A stretch of 64,000 nucleotides of DNA from contig NEEC01000009.1 of assembly GCA_002189035.1 (NCBI GenBank), positions 3,348,001 through 3,412,000 of the forward strand, in the 5' to 3' direction. Under the pieces are notes generated by a model that saw nothing but the letters and a program-made list of their open reading frames with translations, searched no databases and was not told the origin of the DNA. The first letter of the stretch is position 1; each line of letters begins with the position of its first letter. This stretch comes from Utricularia gibba. Its lineage: Eukaryota > Streptophyta > Magnoliopsida > Lamiales > Lentibulariaceae. A program made the position numbers and the translations under genes. Shown in pieces: positions 26,804 to 38,600 of the stretch.

Positions 26804-27472
26804 AGAGCATGACACCCCATTTAGAAACTTGAGATTGAACTCATCATTGTCTTTCATCATGACACCCCATTTAGCGCTATAATGTTCGTTTTTCTTTTTG
26901 CTAAGTCTGAGGGGTTCAACAGTTTTGACGCAATGGAGGGAGTTCTAATGCCAAGTCATTTGAAGCGGCCGACATTTCACAGTATTCTATTCTATTCTAC
27001 AACTGGGAGAGCCAAGAAAACAGGCTAGATTTGCAACGTGGGGGCACGAGGTTGATCGGCATTTTGGCAGCCAAGGGAGAACTCGGTAAATCAAAGCAGC
27101 GGCCTGTGCGGTAATTGTGAAAAAGAGCAAGGCTCCAAAATCCAAGTAGCTGCATTCTACTGCGGGAGGTGAGCGTGAGTGTGTGTGTTTCTGACACTCC
27201 TAATATCAATGCATTTGCTGGTTACCCTTTTTGTGATGCTCTGCCATTTAATCTCGGGAGGTGAATCAAAAGCATTATAATGTATTGGAATGAAGTCGTT
27301 TGATTTACCCTGGTTTGAAAAATGGAACCCCACCCACATGGCAGGCGTCAGAAGACAACGCCACCCACCGCCCCTCCGCTCCGCTTTAAAAAATAACACA
27401 ACACAACCCCCCTCCCCACCCTTACACTCTTCATTCTTCTACACACACTTTGGAAATACGCTCTACTTCTAC

Positions 27473-27500
27473 GGGAAGGGGAAGGGGAAGGGGAAGGAGG
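27473..27500. repeat. (GGGAA)n purine tract
   Basis: Four to five GGGAA units in one strand; about 15 bases from the G-box at 27512-27517. Confidence 0.85.
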
Positions 27501-28633
27501 TTGGCTGAGGCCACGTGATGCATGCCCTACTACCACCACTTACCCCCACCCCCTAAGCTGAATGCTTGCTGCTGACGTTTTAGTATCCTTTTTATTTTAA
27601 AATTGAGATTATTTTTAGTTATCCGGATACAAGGGTATTCATAAAGAGGATAATGCACCCCATCATGGTGTTGTCGTGCAGCAGTAGCTGGGTTATCACC
27701 TTATCCCTGTTTCTTGACCCAAGCTTGTTCCTTCTTTGGTGTTCTTTTTTTCAGGAATCGCGAGGTCAATGCTGAATGATAGATAGATAATCAAGCTTAG
27801 TGACAGACAAGGAGGGAGAAGTGGTCCCCCCCATGCCTTGAATGGATTGGAATTGGAATCCTTCCTACCCCAGAAACTGCCATGTTGCATCGACCAAACA
27901 CACACAAGTTGAGTCACCTGTTGTTGTTTTGTTCAAGTGCACTCTTCTTCGAAAAGTGTCACCAGGAAGCTCCCAAGTTTCCAATTGGAATTTTACTCTC
28001 ATTAAGAATCCTTTGTGGCAGCGTTCCTATAAACATATAAAAACCTCAGAATCAAGAGGAAAAGACCAAGAGAATGGGAACAAATAGCATACTCACTGCT
28101 CAACTTTATGCTTCTTAAGGTAATGTATGAGGTAAAAAGTTCTACTGCTGGGGTTCCACATCTGTCGCTTTAAGCTTCATCCGAGAATCCGGAACCGAAA
28201 TGCCAAAGATAGATAAATATGGAACAGAGATCATAGAAGCCTATAGCACTTAGATGTGGAGTATCTCTTGCATTCATCTTGTTCACGTGTCCCTTCTCGT
28301 AGTTGTTGACACAATCCTTATTCCAGATTTTACAAAAAGCCAAAATCTGCTCACAAAAAAGCGGCAAAAAAAAAAAAAGAAAAAAAAAGGCAGCCTTTTC
28401 TGATGCTTGAACTAGTTCAGGTTATAATCCAAAGAAGTTTCTTGCACAAAGTAACCATTCAAAATACAAACTCATGATGTTCTGGTTTATTTTTACTGCA
28501 AAAGGAAGGTTTGTTTGCAAAAAACAGTCAAAAACTCGTTTTCAAAATTTCAACTAAAACGCCACCAAGTCGTTTCAGATGATAATTACCATATTACAAA
28601 AAGTTGAGTAGCGGATGGAGAAGGGATGATCCT

Positions 28634-30296
28634 TTACTTGCCTTTTTTTAAGAGGCATTGAACCTGCAAGCGTTATAGAGTACATAGAGTGCATGTGGGA
28701 ACTTGAAAAGGTTCATTAGATTGTTGCAGTGTAACTGAGTTTTAGTAGAATTGTACCTTGGGGGGAATGGTCCATTCTCCATTCTTCCATTCTTGATGGA
28801 CTCGCAAATCTGCATGTTTGAACTTCAGTTCCTCCTCGGTATCCTCGAAGTAGACCGAATATATGCCGTTGATATGAATTCTTCTTATCACACCGACCCA
28901 CCAACCATCATTGTAGAATGCATCGACTTGCTCCCGAACTTCAAAATTGTCAATCACTTCAATTGCAGGTGGCAAAGGCCTTATATGGCTGCAATCAACC
29001 TCTTCTTTCAAACAACCGGTGTCATCATCATTCCTAAGTGTTTTGTACTTGACTAAGTATTTGCCTTTCATTAACTTCTTCACTATTTTTGCAGCATACC
29101 AAGATCCTTTCAAGCCCGGATCATCACTCTGAACTTCAATACGATCCCCTTCAGCGAAATCATGCTCAAACTTCATTTTCGTTGGCTCAGACATGCCAGG
29201 CGATGAAGGTACCTATAAATCATATGGATATGAAACATTCAAGAGGATGTATGCCCATGCGCCAAAATGTAGACCGCACTAAAAAGGTTCATTTTCATAG
29301 ATAAGCCACCAAACATCAAAATGCACGCTTCCTACCAATAACCTATCAAGAGTCTGTCTAGTTTCTCGACAGGTTTTCAGGAGAACTTTCTCAGGAACAA
29401 TGAATTAAAATGCTCGGCCTTCTTACAAAGCAATGCATACATTCTACGACCTATCATTCCATATTGGAAAAACTAAATGAGAGTTGAATGGTCTTTAAGA
29501 GAGAGAGGTGACATTAATAATTGAGTTATCAAATCTTTTATAAGGCATAACTTTCGTCTCGCAAACCATCAGAACACAAATATAATCATTTTTCATACCA
29601 ATTACGGCATACAAATTACCACCACAGCGTTAAAAGAGATATTTAGACATCCTTTGAGGTACCTCCATCTCATGCTTGCGGTTCTTTGGTGACTTTTTAT
29701 TTTGAGAATCCAGTTTTGCATCCTGTGGTAGGAAATTCATTGTAAAAAACAAAAAGAGAGAGATGCTAGAATCTGTAGAAAGAATCAATAGCAGGGCCAT
29801 ACCTCAACACTACATGTGGAAGCAGGGGTTGGTTCAGGCAGTGATGTTTCAAAAGGTGGAATCCAGACTCCAAAATCCCATTCATGGTGACGTCTAAGCT
29901 TTGAACCCCTAAACGCAATTTTCTCTCTAGATCCACGGAAGAACACCAAATACCGACCATCTTCCAAAACATCACGTACGAACCCTTCCCACCAACCATC
30001 GCGGTAATATGCATCTACAATATCGCTGATTTTGAAGCTGTGGCAATTCTCAACAGGGGGGAAGGTCTAAGGTGCACAATATCCACTTCTTCTCTGAGAC
30101 GCTTTGTGCTTTTCGAATTTTCCAGCAAAGTGTCGTACTCCACAATCACTTTTGACGACTCTCCCCTGTACTCCGGAGGACAAACAACCGTCCCCGTGTA
30201 CCAAGAACCATGAAAACCATCATCGCTACAGCAGATTTCAATACCAGCGCCTCTTTTGAAGAAGTGGGCGATGTTGGCTCCGTCAGGGCTAGTCAT
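28634..30296 (-). CDS. Agenet (plant Tudor-like) domain protein with two tandem Agenet pairs
   Basis: Agenet domains belong to the Tudor royal family and read chromatin marks or act as scaffolds. Exons: 29803-30296, 29663-29722, 28757-29212, 28634-28663. The first pair starts at FKRGAGIEICCSDDGFHGSW, with GWWEGFVRDVLEDGRYLVFF as its second half. The second pair starts at FAEGDRIEVQSDDPGLKGSW, with GWWVGVIRRIHINGIYSVYF. A short Lys-rich linker exon joins the pairs. One base is missing in the G6 run at 30056-30061 (plus strand), between HLRP and PPVENCHSF; adding it gives 1041 nt, 346 residues. Start set at 30296; the ORF extends upstream in frame without family likeness. The end is uncertain: splicing to 28663 gives a short basic tail (VQCLLKKGK), reading through gives VQFY. 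Related to DUF724 proteins but no DUF724 domain is seen. Confidence 0.85.
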
Positions 30297-31013
30297 TTTT
30301 TTAGAAGTTTGCAAGAAGCCGTGATGAAGAGTGGCAAATGGGGCAAAAAAGCAGACAACAGAGAGGCGGGGTATGCGCACTGCCGTGTGCCGATAAGGAA
30401 AACTGGACACCGGATCCTGGGGAACGGCTACAGTTGCCCCGCCCTTCAGTGAGTGAGGTGGAAAGGGGTTACGGGATTCTCCGTAACGTCCAAAAGCCGA
30501 TGTCGTCAGTGCTTAAAAATACCTTTTTTAATGACGATCGGGGGTAACAGCTTCTACCGGCTCCCTTACTGCTAAACTCTGAAGAGCCGCCCCGCGTGGA
30601 GGTGGGGTGATGCCGGAACACAGGATTGAATACTTGAAAAATATACTTTATACATAAAAATTAGGGTTGATTAATAGTTAATTGAATTTATGACTATTAA
30701 AAGTATGTTATATAATTGTAATTATTTTTTTTTCTGTCTAATGAATTGCACTAAAATAGTGAATTGGGTTTTTTATGAACTCAGGTAGAAAATCAGATGT
30801 ATTTGTTTTATACTTATATCCAAACACAAGGCCTAAAGAGAATCAAGTGTTGTATATGTACGGCCCTTGGTCTTCACTATTATTTTATTTCATTTTGGAA
30901 ATTAACATGAAGTTATTTCCTTGACTATAATATTCATCCTGGAGTGTTGTCACTTTTGGGAAGAAGGTACAAAATCATCCATCGGATGAAGGAGATGGCC
31001 GTCGACTGCCTTT
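30297..31013. other. Intergenic: Agenet promoter and 3' flank of the transporter
   Basis: AT-rich; no gene or clear element seen. Confidence 0.5.
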
Positions 31014-32087
31014 TCATCTTCCTTCCTCATCCGCCACAAGGGTCTCTTTTTTGTCATTCGGAATAGTCGTCGTGCTTGCGGGGCTGGCGTTACCTTTCTT
31101 GCTGGTTGACTGCTGGTAAAGAACCCCTCCTCCCAAACAGATCAGGAGCCCCACCGTTCCGATCAAACTGGAGTGCTTATCCCACACCGAAAGGTTTATG
31201 ATAACTGTCAGAAGCTTGTTCACGACGCCCAGGACGGTGAACCCCGTCGCCGAAATGCTCTTCCGGCAAGAGAATCCAAAGAAGGAGATGGATAAACCAA
31301 AGGCGCATGAAAGCGCAACAGGGAAAACCACGGATAATGAAAGGAAGCTGGGCTCATCTACTGCTTCATGTGACATGGTTCCCAGTTCTCCCGTTATAAG
31401 CAACTCTACAGGAAAGAGCAGCAAGGCCTCTAGATTATTGTACAACACAAGCCCCCACGTGCTCAGACCAATCGTCATCACAATATGCTTTATGTAAACG
31501 AAATCTATGGAGACGGTCACCAAGTAAGCTACAGCCCAGCTATAAGCTGTGACAGTGAACTGATCATCAGTCAGGACATAGACACAACTACCAGCAAGTA
31601 TAATGGAGAGTGAAGACCATGTCTTTAGCGTTGGCCAAGGCTGCCGCAGGAAGATGGATTCTCCTATAGCAACGAATAGGGGTACTGCTGACCGGAACAC
31701 GATGAAGGTATCCACATTGGCATGAATCAGTAACTCACTGTTGGTAAAGATGGTCATATAGAACATGGCAGCAGCAGGTAGAAATCTCCACATGGTAACA
31801 AGCTCCAGCTTATCATGTTCTATCAGCTTAAGCTTCCCACCTACTATAACACCACACACACTCGTGAAATATTGCAACGCTGTAAGAGTTCCTGGGTACG
31901 GAAATCTCATCACTGCCCATTTGTTTATGATAGCCAATAATGAACCAGAAAGGCAGTAACCAATAGCAATCACATATATAGCAGCTTGTTGGGTCAATCC
32001 GCCATACCAAGACTGGATGTTTTCAACTATGCTACTTTCAGCATCAGACGGTTTTTCATCTTTATGACTCTCAACTTCATTCGACAT
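31014..32087 (-). CDS. GONST3: GONST3-like nucleotide-sugar transporter (drug/metabolite transporter superfamily)
   Basis: Golgi membrane nucleotide-sugar carrier of the NST/TPT family, taking GDP-sugars or related substrates into the lumen. 357 residues in one coding exon with about ten hydrophobic segments. GONST3-like blocks include SLLAIINKWAVMRFPYPGTL, SELLIHANVDTFIVFRSAVP, SIDFVYIKHIVMTIGLSTWG and SISATGFTVLGVVNKLLTV. The C-terminus is hydrophilic and carries KKGNASP- and KKET-type basic runs. Start chosen at 32087 (MSNEVES), matching the known family N-terminus; a splice acceptor lies just upstream at about 32095. A 5' exon ending at 33276 could splice in frame and add a short extension. 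Substrate not provable from sequence. No frame breaks. Confidence 0.93.
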   Translation of the reverse strand: MSNEVESHKDEKPSDAESSIVENIQSWYGGLTQQAAIYVIAIGYCLSGSLLAIINKWAVMRFPYPGTLTALQYFTSVCGVIVGGKLKLIEHDKLELVTMWRFLPAAAMFYMTIFTNSELLIHANVDTFIVFRSAVPLFVAIGESIFLRQPWPTLKTWSSLSIILAGSCVYVLTDDQFTVTAYSWAVAYLVTVSIDFVYIKHIVMTIGLSTWGLVLYNNLEALLLFPVELLITGELGTMSHEAVDEPSFLSLSVVFPVALSCAFGLSISFFGFSCRKSISATGFTVLGVVNKLLTVIINLSVWDKHSSLIGTVGLLICLGGGVLYQQSTSKKGNASPASTTTIPNDKKETLVADEEGR

Positions 32088-34521
32088 TTGAGCTGGAAAA
32101 CAACATACACAATAACGCAACAGATGAATAACAAGGCAACATCACAGACTAAATGTAGCAAGTCCAAAAGCAGCTCCACATGCATCATTTCTCTCTACTT
32201 AAATCATCCTCAGAGTGAGTTACCAACAAGTAGTAGTACCAGCGTTTAAGTTAAACCACATCTTAAAAGTTGGTGGTTCAGTACAAGTGCAACGAGTCAT
32301 TCACTTTATCTTGACAACAATAAAATAAATCAAAACTTACTGATTCGCAAAAGAATGGCAACCACCGGATTCCCAAATGGTTCGCATCCTGTTATCACAT
32401 TTTATAGACAAAATTGTCAACCATGGATTCTTCAGTAAATTAAGCCACCTAGATAAGGGATTAGCCTGCGGCAGACGCCTTAATTTTGAATACTAAACAT
32501 AGACCTGTAGGACATAAATGGTCAATTAGAATTAAAAGTCAAAACAAAGGCTTTAGGAATAAGGTAATCGAACTTTTAGAAACACAAAAAAACAGAAACA
32601 TTTCACAATATAAATTATAAAAAAACCACATACCCTCATCTCTACCTAGCCATTAAAAAAGAAGTCTCGCTGGATAATTTCGATAGAAGATACAAACATT
32701 GATTTTATCGGTGACTGGACTTCAAGGTCATAAAATCAGTACGGCAAATATCAACAGTTTGCCTGGTTTGTCCACTAATTATATACCGTCATTTATAGAT
32801 TACATATGGCTCTACCACCACCGTGTCCCACCATCTTCTGAAAGCCCACGAAAATAAGTTCGAGTCATTTATTATACTGGCACGCGTTGAAGTTGGAGTT
32901 TTTTTGCTGGCGATATATCAAACTGTAAATATACCTCGCAATTCAGCAAGGATATCTGTGAATCCCATTACCAAGGCAGAATACTTCTAGATATATAAAA
33001 TGGAACTACTAGTGTACATATTGGAAATTGGACAACACGTACAGATCATGGCCATCTACGAATTCTGCAATCAAGGGCTTGAAATGTGAATATCTGATGG
33101 CCACCGTTGCCAAAGAAAGTTCCCAATCGATGATTCAGTGTTGAGATCAGCAAATTGTGCAGACAGACTGGCTGAAACATGCAATTTTTCTTGATGTGTC
33201 CCGCCCCTTGCAAATTCATTATAGGTGAATAACAAGGCACAAAGATGTCAAATTACCATCAGAAGAAAAACTTACCGGGGTTATCAATCATGAGATCTTT
33301 CCAGCTGCCTATGTTCCCCGGAGGAGAGGGGGTGCTTAGTTTTCTGGATGAATGAAACATTCAAAAAATTTCCGCAATAACAGAGATGAGAGCTCCTTTA
33401 AATATCAACTCCATTCAAATCAGACTCCGGTTTGCGCAAGCGAAAGCCATGCCTTAACAAAAATCATCATATCCAGGTATCACTGCGTGCAGAAATATTG
33501 CAACCTCGAGACTGAGGGCCAACTAAAAATGCCAAAAATCTAGTCATCGAATCCACAAGAAAGACGAAGCAGAAGATCTCTCCAAAATAAAATTGGACGT
33601 CGCCGCTCCGGTTGGGAGGATACTTGTAAATAGCGCGTTCATTGTCGCGGAAACAGGTGTTTAGAAAAAGGCATGGGGAATTAGGGTTTGGGGTACACGT
33701 GTACAAAGCTCAAATAAAAAATTTCGAAAATTTATCCCAAATATGTAAATATATTAATTAAATCAACATGTAACTATTTAAATATGTATTTTTTACACAC
33801 ACTACCAAACTAGAAAATTTGTGTGGTAAAATTTTTCAAGCCCTAAATAAACTTCACATGCATATAATCGTTCTCTCCCTTGATTTGGATAAACCCTTTT
33901 CTTATAAAACTAAAAAGGAAAAAATGAGATTAAAAAAGATGGATAATTTTGTAAGTAAGTAAAAAATTGGAGTGGATAGTATGGTATTTAGTAGGGTGTG
34001 TAAGATGGATGGATAGAATTGTAAATACACCGGAACGCTTGCGATTGCAGAATCTTTGACCGCATCTTCCTATCTTACATCGGCGGCCAAAGCCAATCAT
34101 CAGCCATCTTCCTGCTGCTTCCTCTCTCGTCTCTCCGCTTCGTCTGCGAAAGCGTATTGTGTGGTGTTTCTAGCATGCGAGCCTGGTCACCACGAAAAGA
34201 AGAATGCCGACTGAATGCCCGGTGGATGATCTATCCTAATCCATCCATGCTTCATCATCCCGGGTGGCAGGCGTCAGAAATAGCTAGCTCGTCGTCGTTG
34301 TATGACGGACGGACTGAGGGCGTTCAAGAGCCTAGATTTGGGTACCATTATTGCTCATAAAAAGCGTAGTCAGCAGGGCGTGTAGCCAGCCTACGAGATG
34401 GCAAAATATTGACTTCCGAGCCCCCTGCATTGAATCGCTCAAACTCTGGTGTGATGATAAATATTCATCTACAATTAGGTTCAATGAAGGGGGTGATATT
34501 TGGTATTCCGCAAAGTTGGGG
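32088..34521. other. 5' leader intron/promoter of the GONST3-like gene and AT-rich flank
   Basis: A strong minus-strand donor (CG|GTAAGT) at 33275 and the acceptor near 32095 suggest a leader intron of about 1.18 kb. A telobox lies at 33682-33689. From about 33720 to 34030 the DNA is very AT-rich. No other gene supported. Confidence 0.5.
33682..33689 (-). promoter_or_regulatory. Telobox-like element (AAACCCTA) upstream of the GONST3-like gene
   Basis: TAGGGTTT on the plus strand, so AAACCCTA in the gene's direction, about 400 bases upstream of the inferred leader-exon donor. Teloboxes are common near transcription starts of plant housekeeping genes. Confidence 0.35.
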
Positions 34522-34818
34522 ATGGAGAGGGAGCAGACAGGGGCTTTCAAGCATCGATACTGGGTGAGCGTGTTGAGACTGATGGTGATGCTTTTCTGTT
34601 TTCTACTGGTGGAGGTCAACATGTCTGCAGTGAAGAAGCCAGATCACGTCTTCGACTATAAGCTGGGGCAAGGTGAGCGCCGTTTCGTCCCGCTATCTAT
34701 CTATCCGTGTTTTACTTGGACTAACTGTATTGAGGGAGGGAGGCCTTGATTTTATTGCTGCACTGCAGATGATGAGTACATCAACGCTGCTGATATGGTT
34801 CTGGAAGACATTCTCTGA
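34522..34818 (+). CDS. Unidentified small membrane or secreted protein, two exons
   Basis: I do not recognise this protein. Exon 34522-34672 joins 34769-34818 by a strong GT-AG pair (CAAG|GTGAGC, CTGCAG|ATGATG), giving 66 residues. It has a short basic N-terminus (MEREQTGAFKHR), a hydrophobic segment of about 20 residues (YWVSVLRLMVMLFCFLLVEV) that could be a signal peptide or anchor, then an acidic hydrophilic C-terminus (PDHVFDYKLG, DDEYINAADMVLEDIL). The layout resembles precursors of small secreted peptides, but no known motif (CLE, CEP, RALF, CIF, PSY) is present. The ORF extends upstream of 34522 in the same frame to 34351 with no family likeness. Support rests on splice sites and frame only. 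Confidence 0.45.
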
Positions 34819-35624
34819 ACCCAACCACCACCAACAACAACAAGGTTAGTCCGTCTTACTCTACTCTCTGCTACCTGAACCAACCGCGCAAAAGTTGCTC
34901 AGCTCAACAAGGTTAGCTAGCGAGACAAGAAGCTCAGCTGCGCCATGCCATGCGCTCAGGCTCAGTTAGGAGCCTTGTTACCCATATTATTATGAACCAG
35001 GGAAACATTTCATTCCTTTCTTTACCCCCAATCCCATCATGGACTGGACTGGACTGGACTGGATTGACTCCATACCATTAGTGTTTTAAAATTTCGATTC
35101 CTTTGAATAGTTTTTTTAATAATAATAATCATAATAAAATTAAACCCTTTTTTTTAAAAAAAATAAATATGGAATATTCAACTCCGTCGACGCGGGGCTC
35201 GGCTCCTCTTCCAAGATTTTTTGGTGAAATTGACACGCCGAGAAAAAGCACTCTAACTGACAGCTCACGTGGTCTCCCCCGGACCCAAACGGACCGTTTG
35301 ATTTCTTTCACCCACTCACTACGTATTTCTTGCTCGGCTCTGCCTTCATACGCCTTTCCTGTATTCTGAATCTCGCGTTCTTGCTGCTTACTTCATGCTG
35401 GACACTGCTCGCTCCTCTACCCAGATCTGCCATTGCTGTCCAAGGTTTCTCATTTTTGGGTTCCCACAATCATTCACCGTCTGGGCTCTTTTGCATCCTT
35501 CACGCTTTATTCACAATCGTCGGGGTGTTTGCCTTGTCTTGATTCTTGTGCGACTTATGTTTCTTGGGTACGCCTTGTTACTCATCTTGTGCAACGCATT
35601 GTTCCTTTTTGTAGGAAATAATTA
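34819..35624. other. Intergenic and 5' leader of the EFR3-like gene
   Basis: Holds a GGACT tandem at 35041-35062. A 3' splice site (TTTTTGTAG) at 35613 just before the ATG shows a leader intron; the leader exon is not located. ORFs at 35330-35625 read CT-rich leader DNA. Confidence 0.5.
35041..35062. repeat. (GGACT)4 pentanucleotide repeat
   Basis: Four tandem GGACT units in intergenic DNA. Confidence 0.85.
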
Positions 35625-38600
35625 ATGGGTGTAATCTCCCGGAAGCTATTTCCAGTATGCGAGAGCATGTGTGTCTGCTGTCCTGCTTTCAGGGCAAGCT
35701 CCAGGCAGCCGGTGAAGCGTTACAAGAAGTTGCTTGCTGAAATATTCCCCAAATCTCCCGTGGGTCTTAATTTCTTATTTGCTTCAAAAGTTTTTTAATA
35801 CTAGGGTTTGGTGCATATGTGACCCCCTGACACTTGATCAGTCTATTTTCTTATGAGGCTGTATACCGATTTCCGATTTTTCAAGCCGTGGGGCCTCATA
35901 GGGCTACCAGATTTTTTTGGCTATGTTTACATCTTTGGTCCTTGCATATATTGTTTCTGATTCGAAAACTTGTGGGTCATTCTAACTGTGTCTTGCATAA
36001 AATTCATCTGCTGAATTATCCTTCAAGTACGGTAGTAAGAAACCCGATAATTGCTCTGGCCTCTGAATTCTGAAACTGGGGTTAGGGCATATCTCTGTTA
36101 GGCTACCAACTCTGTATGATGTTGTGGTGAGATGTATGTTTTTCTCTCTACTGCAGGATGGTAATCTGAATGAAAGAAAAATTACAAAACTCTGTGAATA
36201 TGCTTCAAAGAACCCTGCCCGGCTTCCAAAAGTGCGTTTTTTTTTTTTTTTTTTGCTCTGTACTATAATGCATAAGTATGCCCCTTCACTGCAGCAACAT
36301 TCACTCTCATCTTCAATTCTAATTGTTAGATTGCTAACCACTTGGAAGAAAGGTGTTACAAGGAGCTTCGAAATGGTAACACAAAGCTGGTAAATATTGT
36401 CGCAGAAACTTACAATAAACTTCTTGGCATGTGTAAGGAGCAAATGTAAGTGTTCTTATTTGTTTCTTCTCATTTTTAGTCATTTGGTTTTATTGAGTTA
36501 CAGAGCTAATCATTTCACTTGAAGCATTAGCTCCTAACTGAGAGTTCATTATACAAACTGTTTTTTTGTAATATAATAAACCCATTTATGTACTATTATT
36601 TATTTATTTTTATTTTAACCTTTCAGGGCCTATTTTTCTTCTAATGTGTTGAATGTTATTGATGAACTTCTGGAGGACTCCAAGCAAGAAGATTTGATGA
36701 TAATTGGCTGCAACACTCTCGCAACGTTTATTTACTGTCAGGTATTTTCCAGAAAATGAAACTAAGTTGAATTGAGAGAACAGTAGTTTGCTGCTATGCC
36801 GTTGCCCTTTGTTCTTTCCCGATATCTTATTCATGATACTCTTTTGTATTAGGTGGATTCTACTTACTCATGCATTATTGAGAACTTTATCACCAAAATT
36901 TGCATGCTTTCTAAGAGGAGTGAAGATGATGATAACAAGCGTGAGCTTAGGGCATCAAGCTTGAAATGCCTTTCAGCCATGGTAATTTATAGTAATAGGC
37001 TTATTTGTTGGATAATCGATTATTTGTTAGACCATAAGTTGCTTTTTTTTTTCTTTTCCATGTTTAGATATGGTACATGACGAGATTCGCCCACATGTTC
37101 TCCGATTTTGAAAAGGTCTGTATTTCTGATCCCACTTCAGGAAATAAGGAGAACTTGTTGTTTCAGCACTGAAAAGCAAATTCATTTATAGATATATTCC
37201 TGAGGTGTGTTGCTTTGTAGATTGTTAATGCTACTCTTGATAATTACTGGGGTGCGTTTCATAAACTGGAAGACGCAGAAAGAAGGCAGGTGAATCACAA
37301 TTGGGTAGATGAAGTTGAAAGGTGTGAAGGAAGACGTACTCTGAGTGGTGCTGGTGTGTTTACTAGTCCTAATCTCATGATTTTGAGATCACAACCAGAA
37401 AGGAAAGATCCTTCTCTTTTAACAAGGTTGGATTTATTTTATGCATAAGGTTTATCAACATAATAGGGAAAAATTGTATTTTTGTTTTATTGAATCTGAA
37501 TTGGCATTGCTGAATTCAGAGAGGAGATTGACAGCCCACAGATCTGGGCTCAAATTTGTGTTCAGAGAATGGTTGATATGTCTATAGAGATCACTACAAT
37601 GCGACGTGTTTTGGAACCAATGCTCTCTTACTTTGATGTGGGCAAGCACTGGGTTCCTCAGAATGGCTTAGCATCTGTTGTTCTCTCTGATATGATGTCA
37701 TTTATGGGAAAATCAGGTGACCTCCATTGCCTTTGTTTCTGAATTGAAATCCCGTACGAGCGTTTTTTCCAATGTATATATACCAATAATGGTATGATAA
37801 GCCCACTAATGATGAGGATGGTGTTTCATTAAATTTCAGGGCATCATCAACTGATCTTGGCTGGCATTGTTCGGCATTTGGATCACAAGAATGTTATGCA
37901 TGACCCACAATTGAAATGTTGTATAGTCCGGACAGCCACTTGCTTGGCCTCCCAAATTCGTACAGAAACTGTGATTTCTTCTGATATGGCATTCATAGGT
38001 GACCTTTTCCGGCACATGCGGAAAACCTTCCATGTAACTGCAGAATCAGTAGGTGCGGAGGAGTTGAATGTGAATGCTGTATTACAGACTTCCCTTGAAA
38101 CTTGCTTGCTTGAAACTGTTAGAGGGGTAAGAACAACAGAATCAAGCTAATTTGCTCTTCCCCTCCAAGTTTCCTCGATTTACGCATTTCACTTTGACCT
38201 TCAGGTTGCTGATGTGCAGCCTCTTTTTGATATGATGGCTATTTCCTTGGAGAAGCTTTCTCCTGTAAGGCATGTGGCACTGGCTACACTTGCTTCTCTT
38301 GTAATTCTTTCACACCTGATATCCCTGGTGTCTGTAAAGTCCCAGTCTCCTCAGGTATGGGACTAATATATGTTCATTTGTTCGTTTAACTTCTGAACTC
38401 GTTTGACGTTTATGATACAACATCATCATTCTCCTCAGATAGTCAGTCCTTTGAACAACTCATAATAGTTTATTTAATTTTCAGGTCTTCCCTGAGTCTC
38501 TTTTTATCCAAATCCTGAAAGTGATGCTGTGCTCCGATGTTGAAATTCGAGTTGGAGGACACCAAATATTATGTGCCCTTTTGATTCCTGTGTTTGCTCA

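Larger units (their letters stand above)
26609..28633. other. Intergenic: bHLH promoter and 3' flank of the Agenet gene
   Basis: No supported gene. Contains the bHLH TATA box (26756-26769), a GAGGGC tandem (26778-26803), a 17-bp direct repeat (26809/26859), a purine run of GGGAA units (27473-27500) and a G-box CACGTG at 27512-27517. The second half is AT-rich with nothing distinct. Confidence 0.5.
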
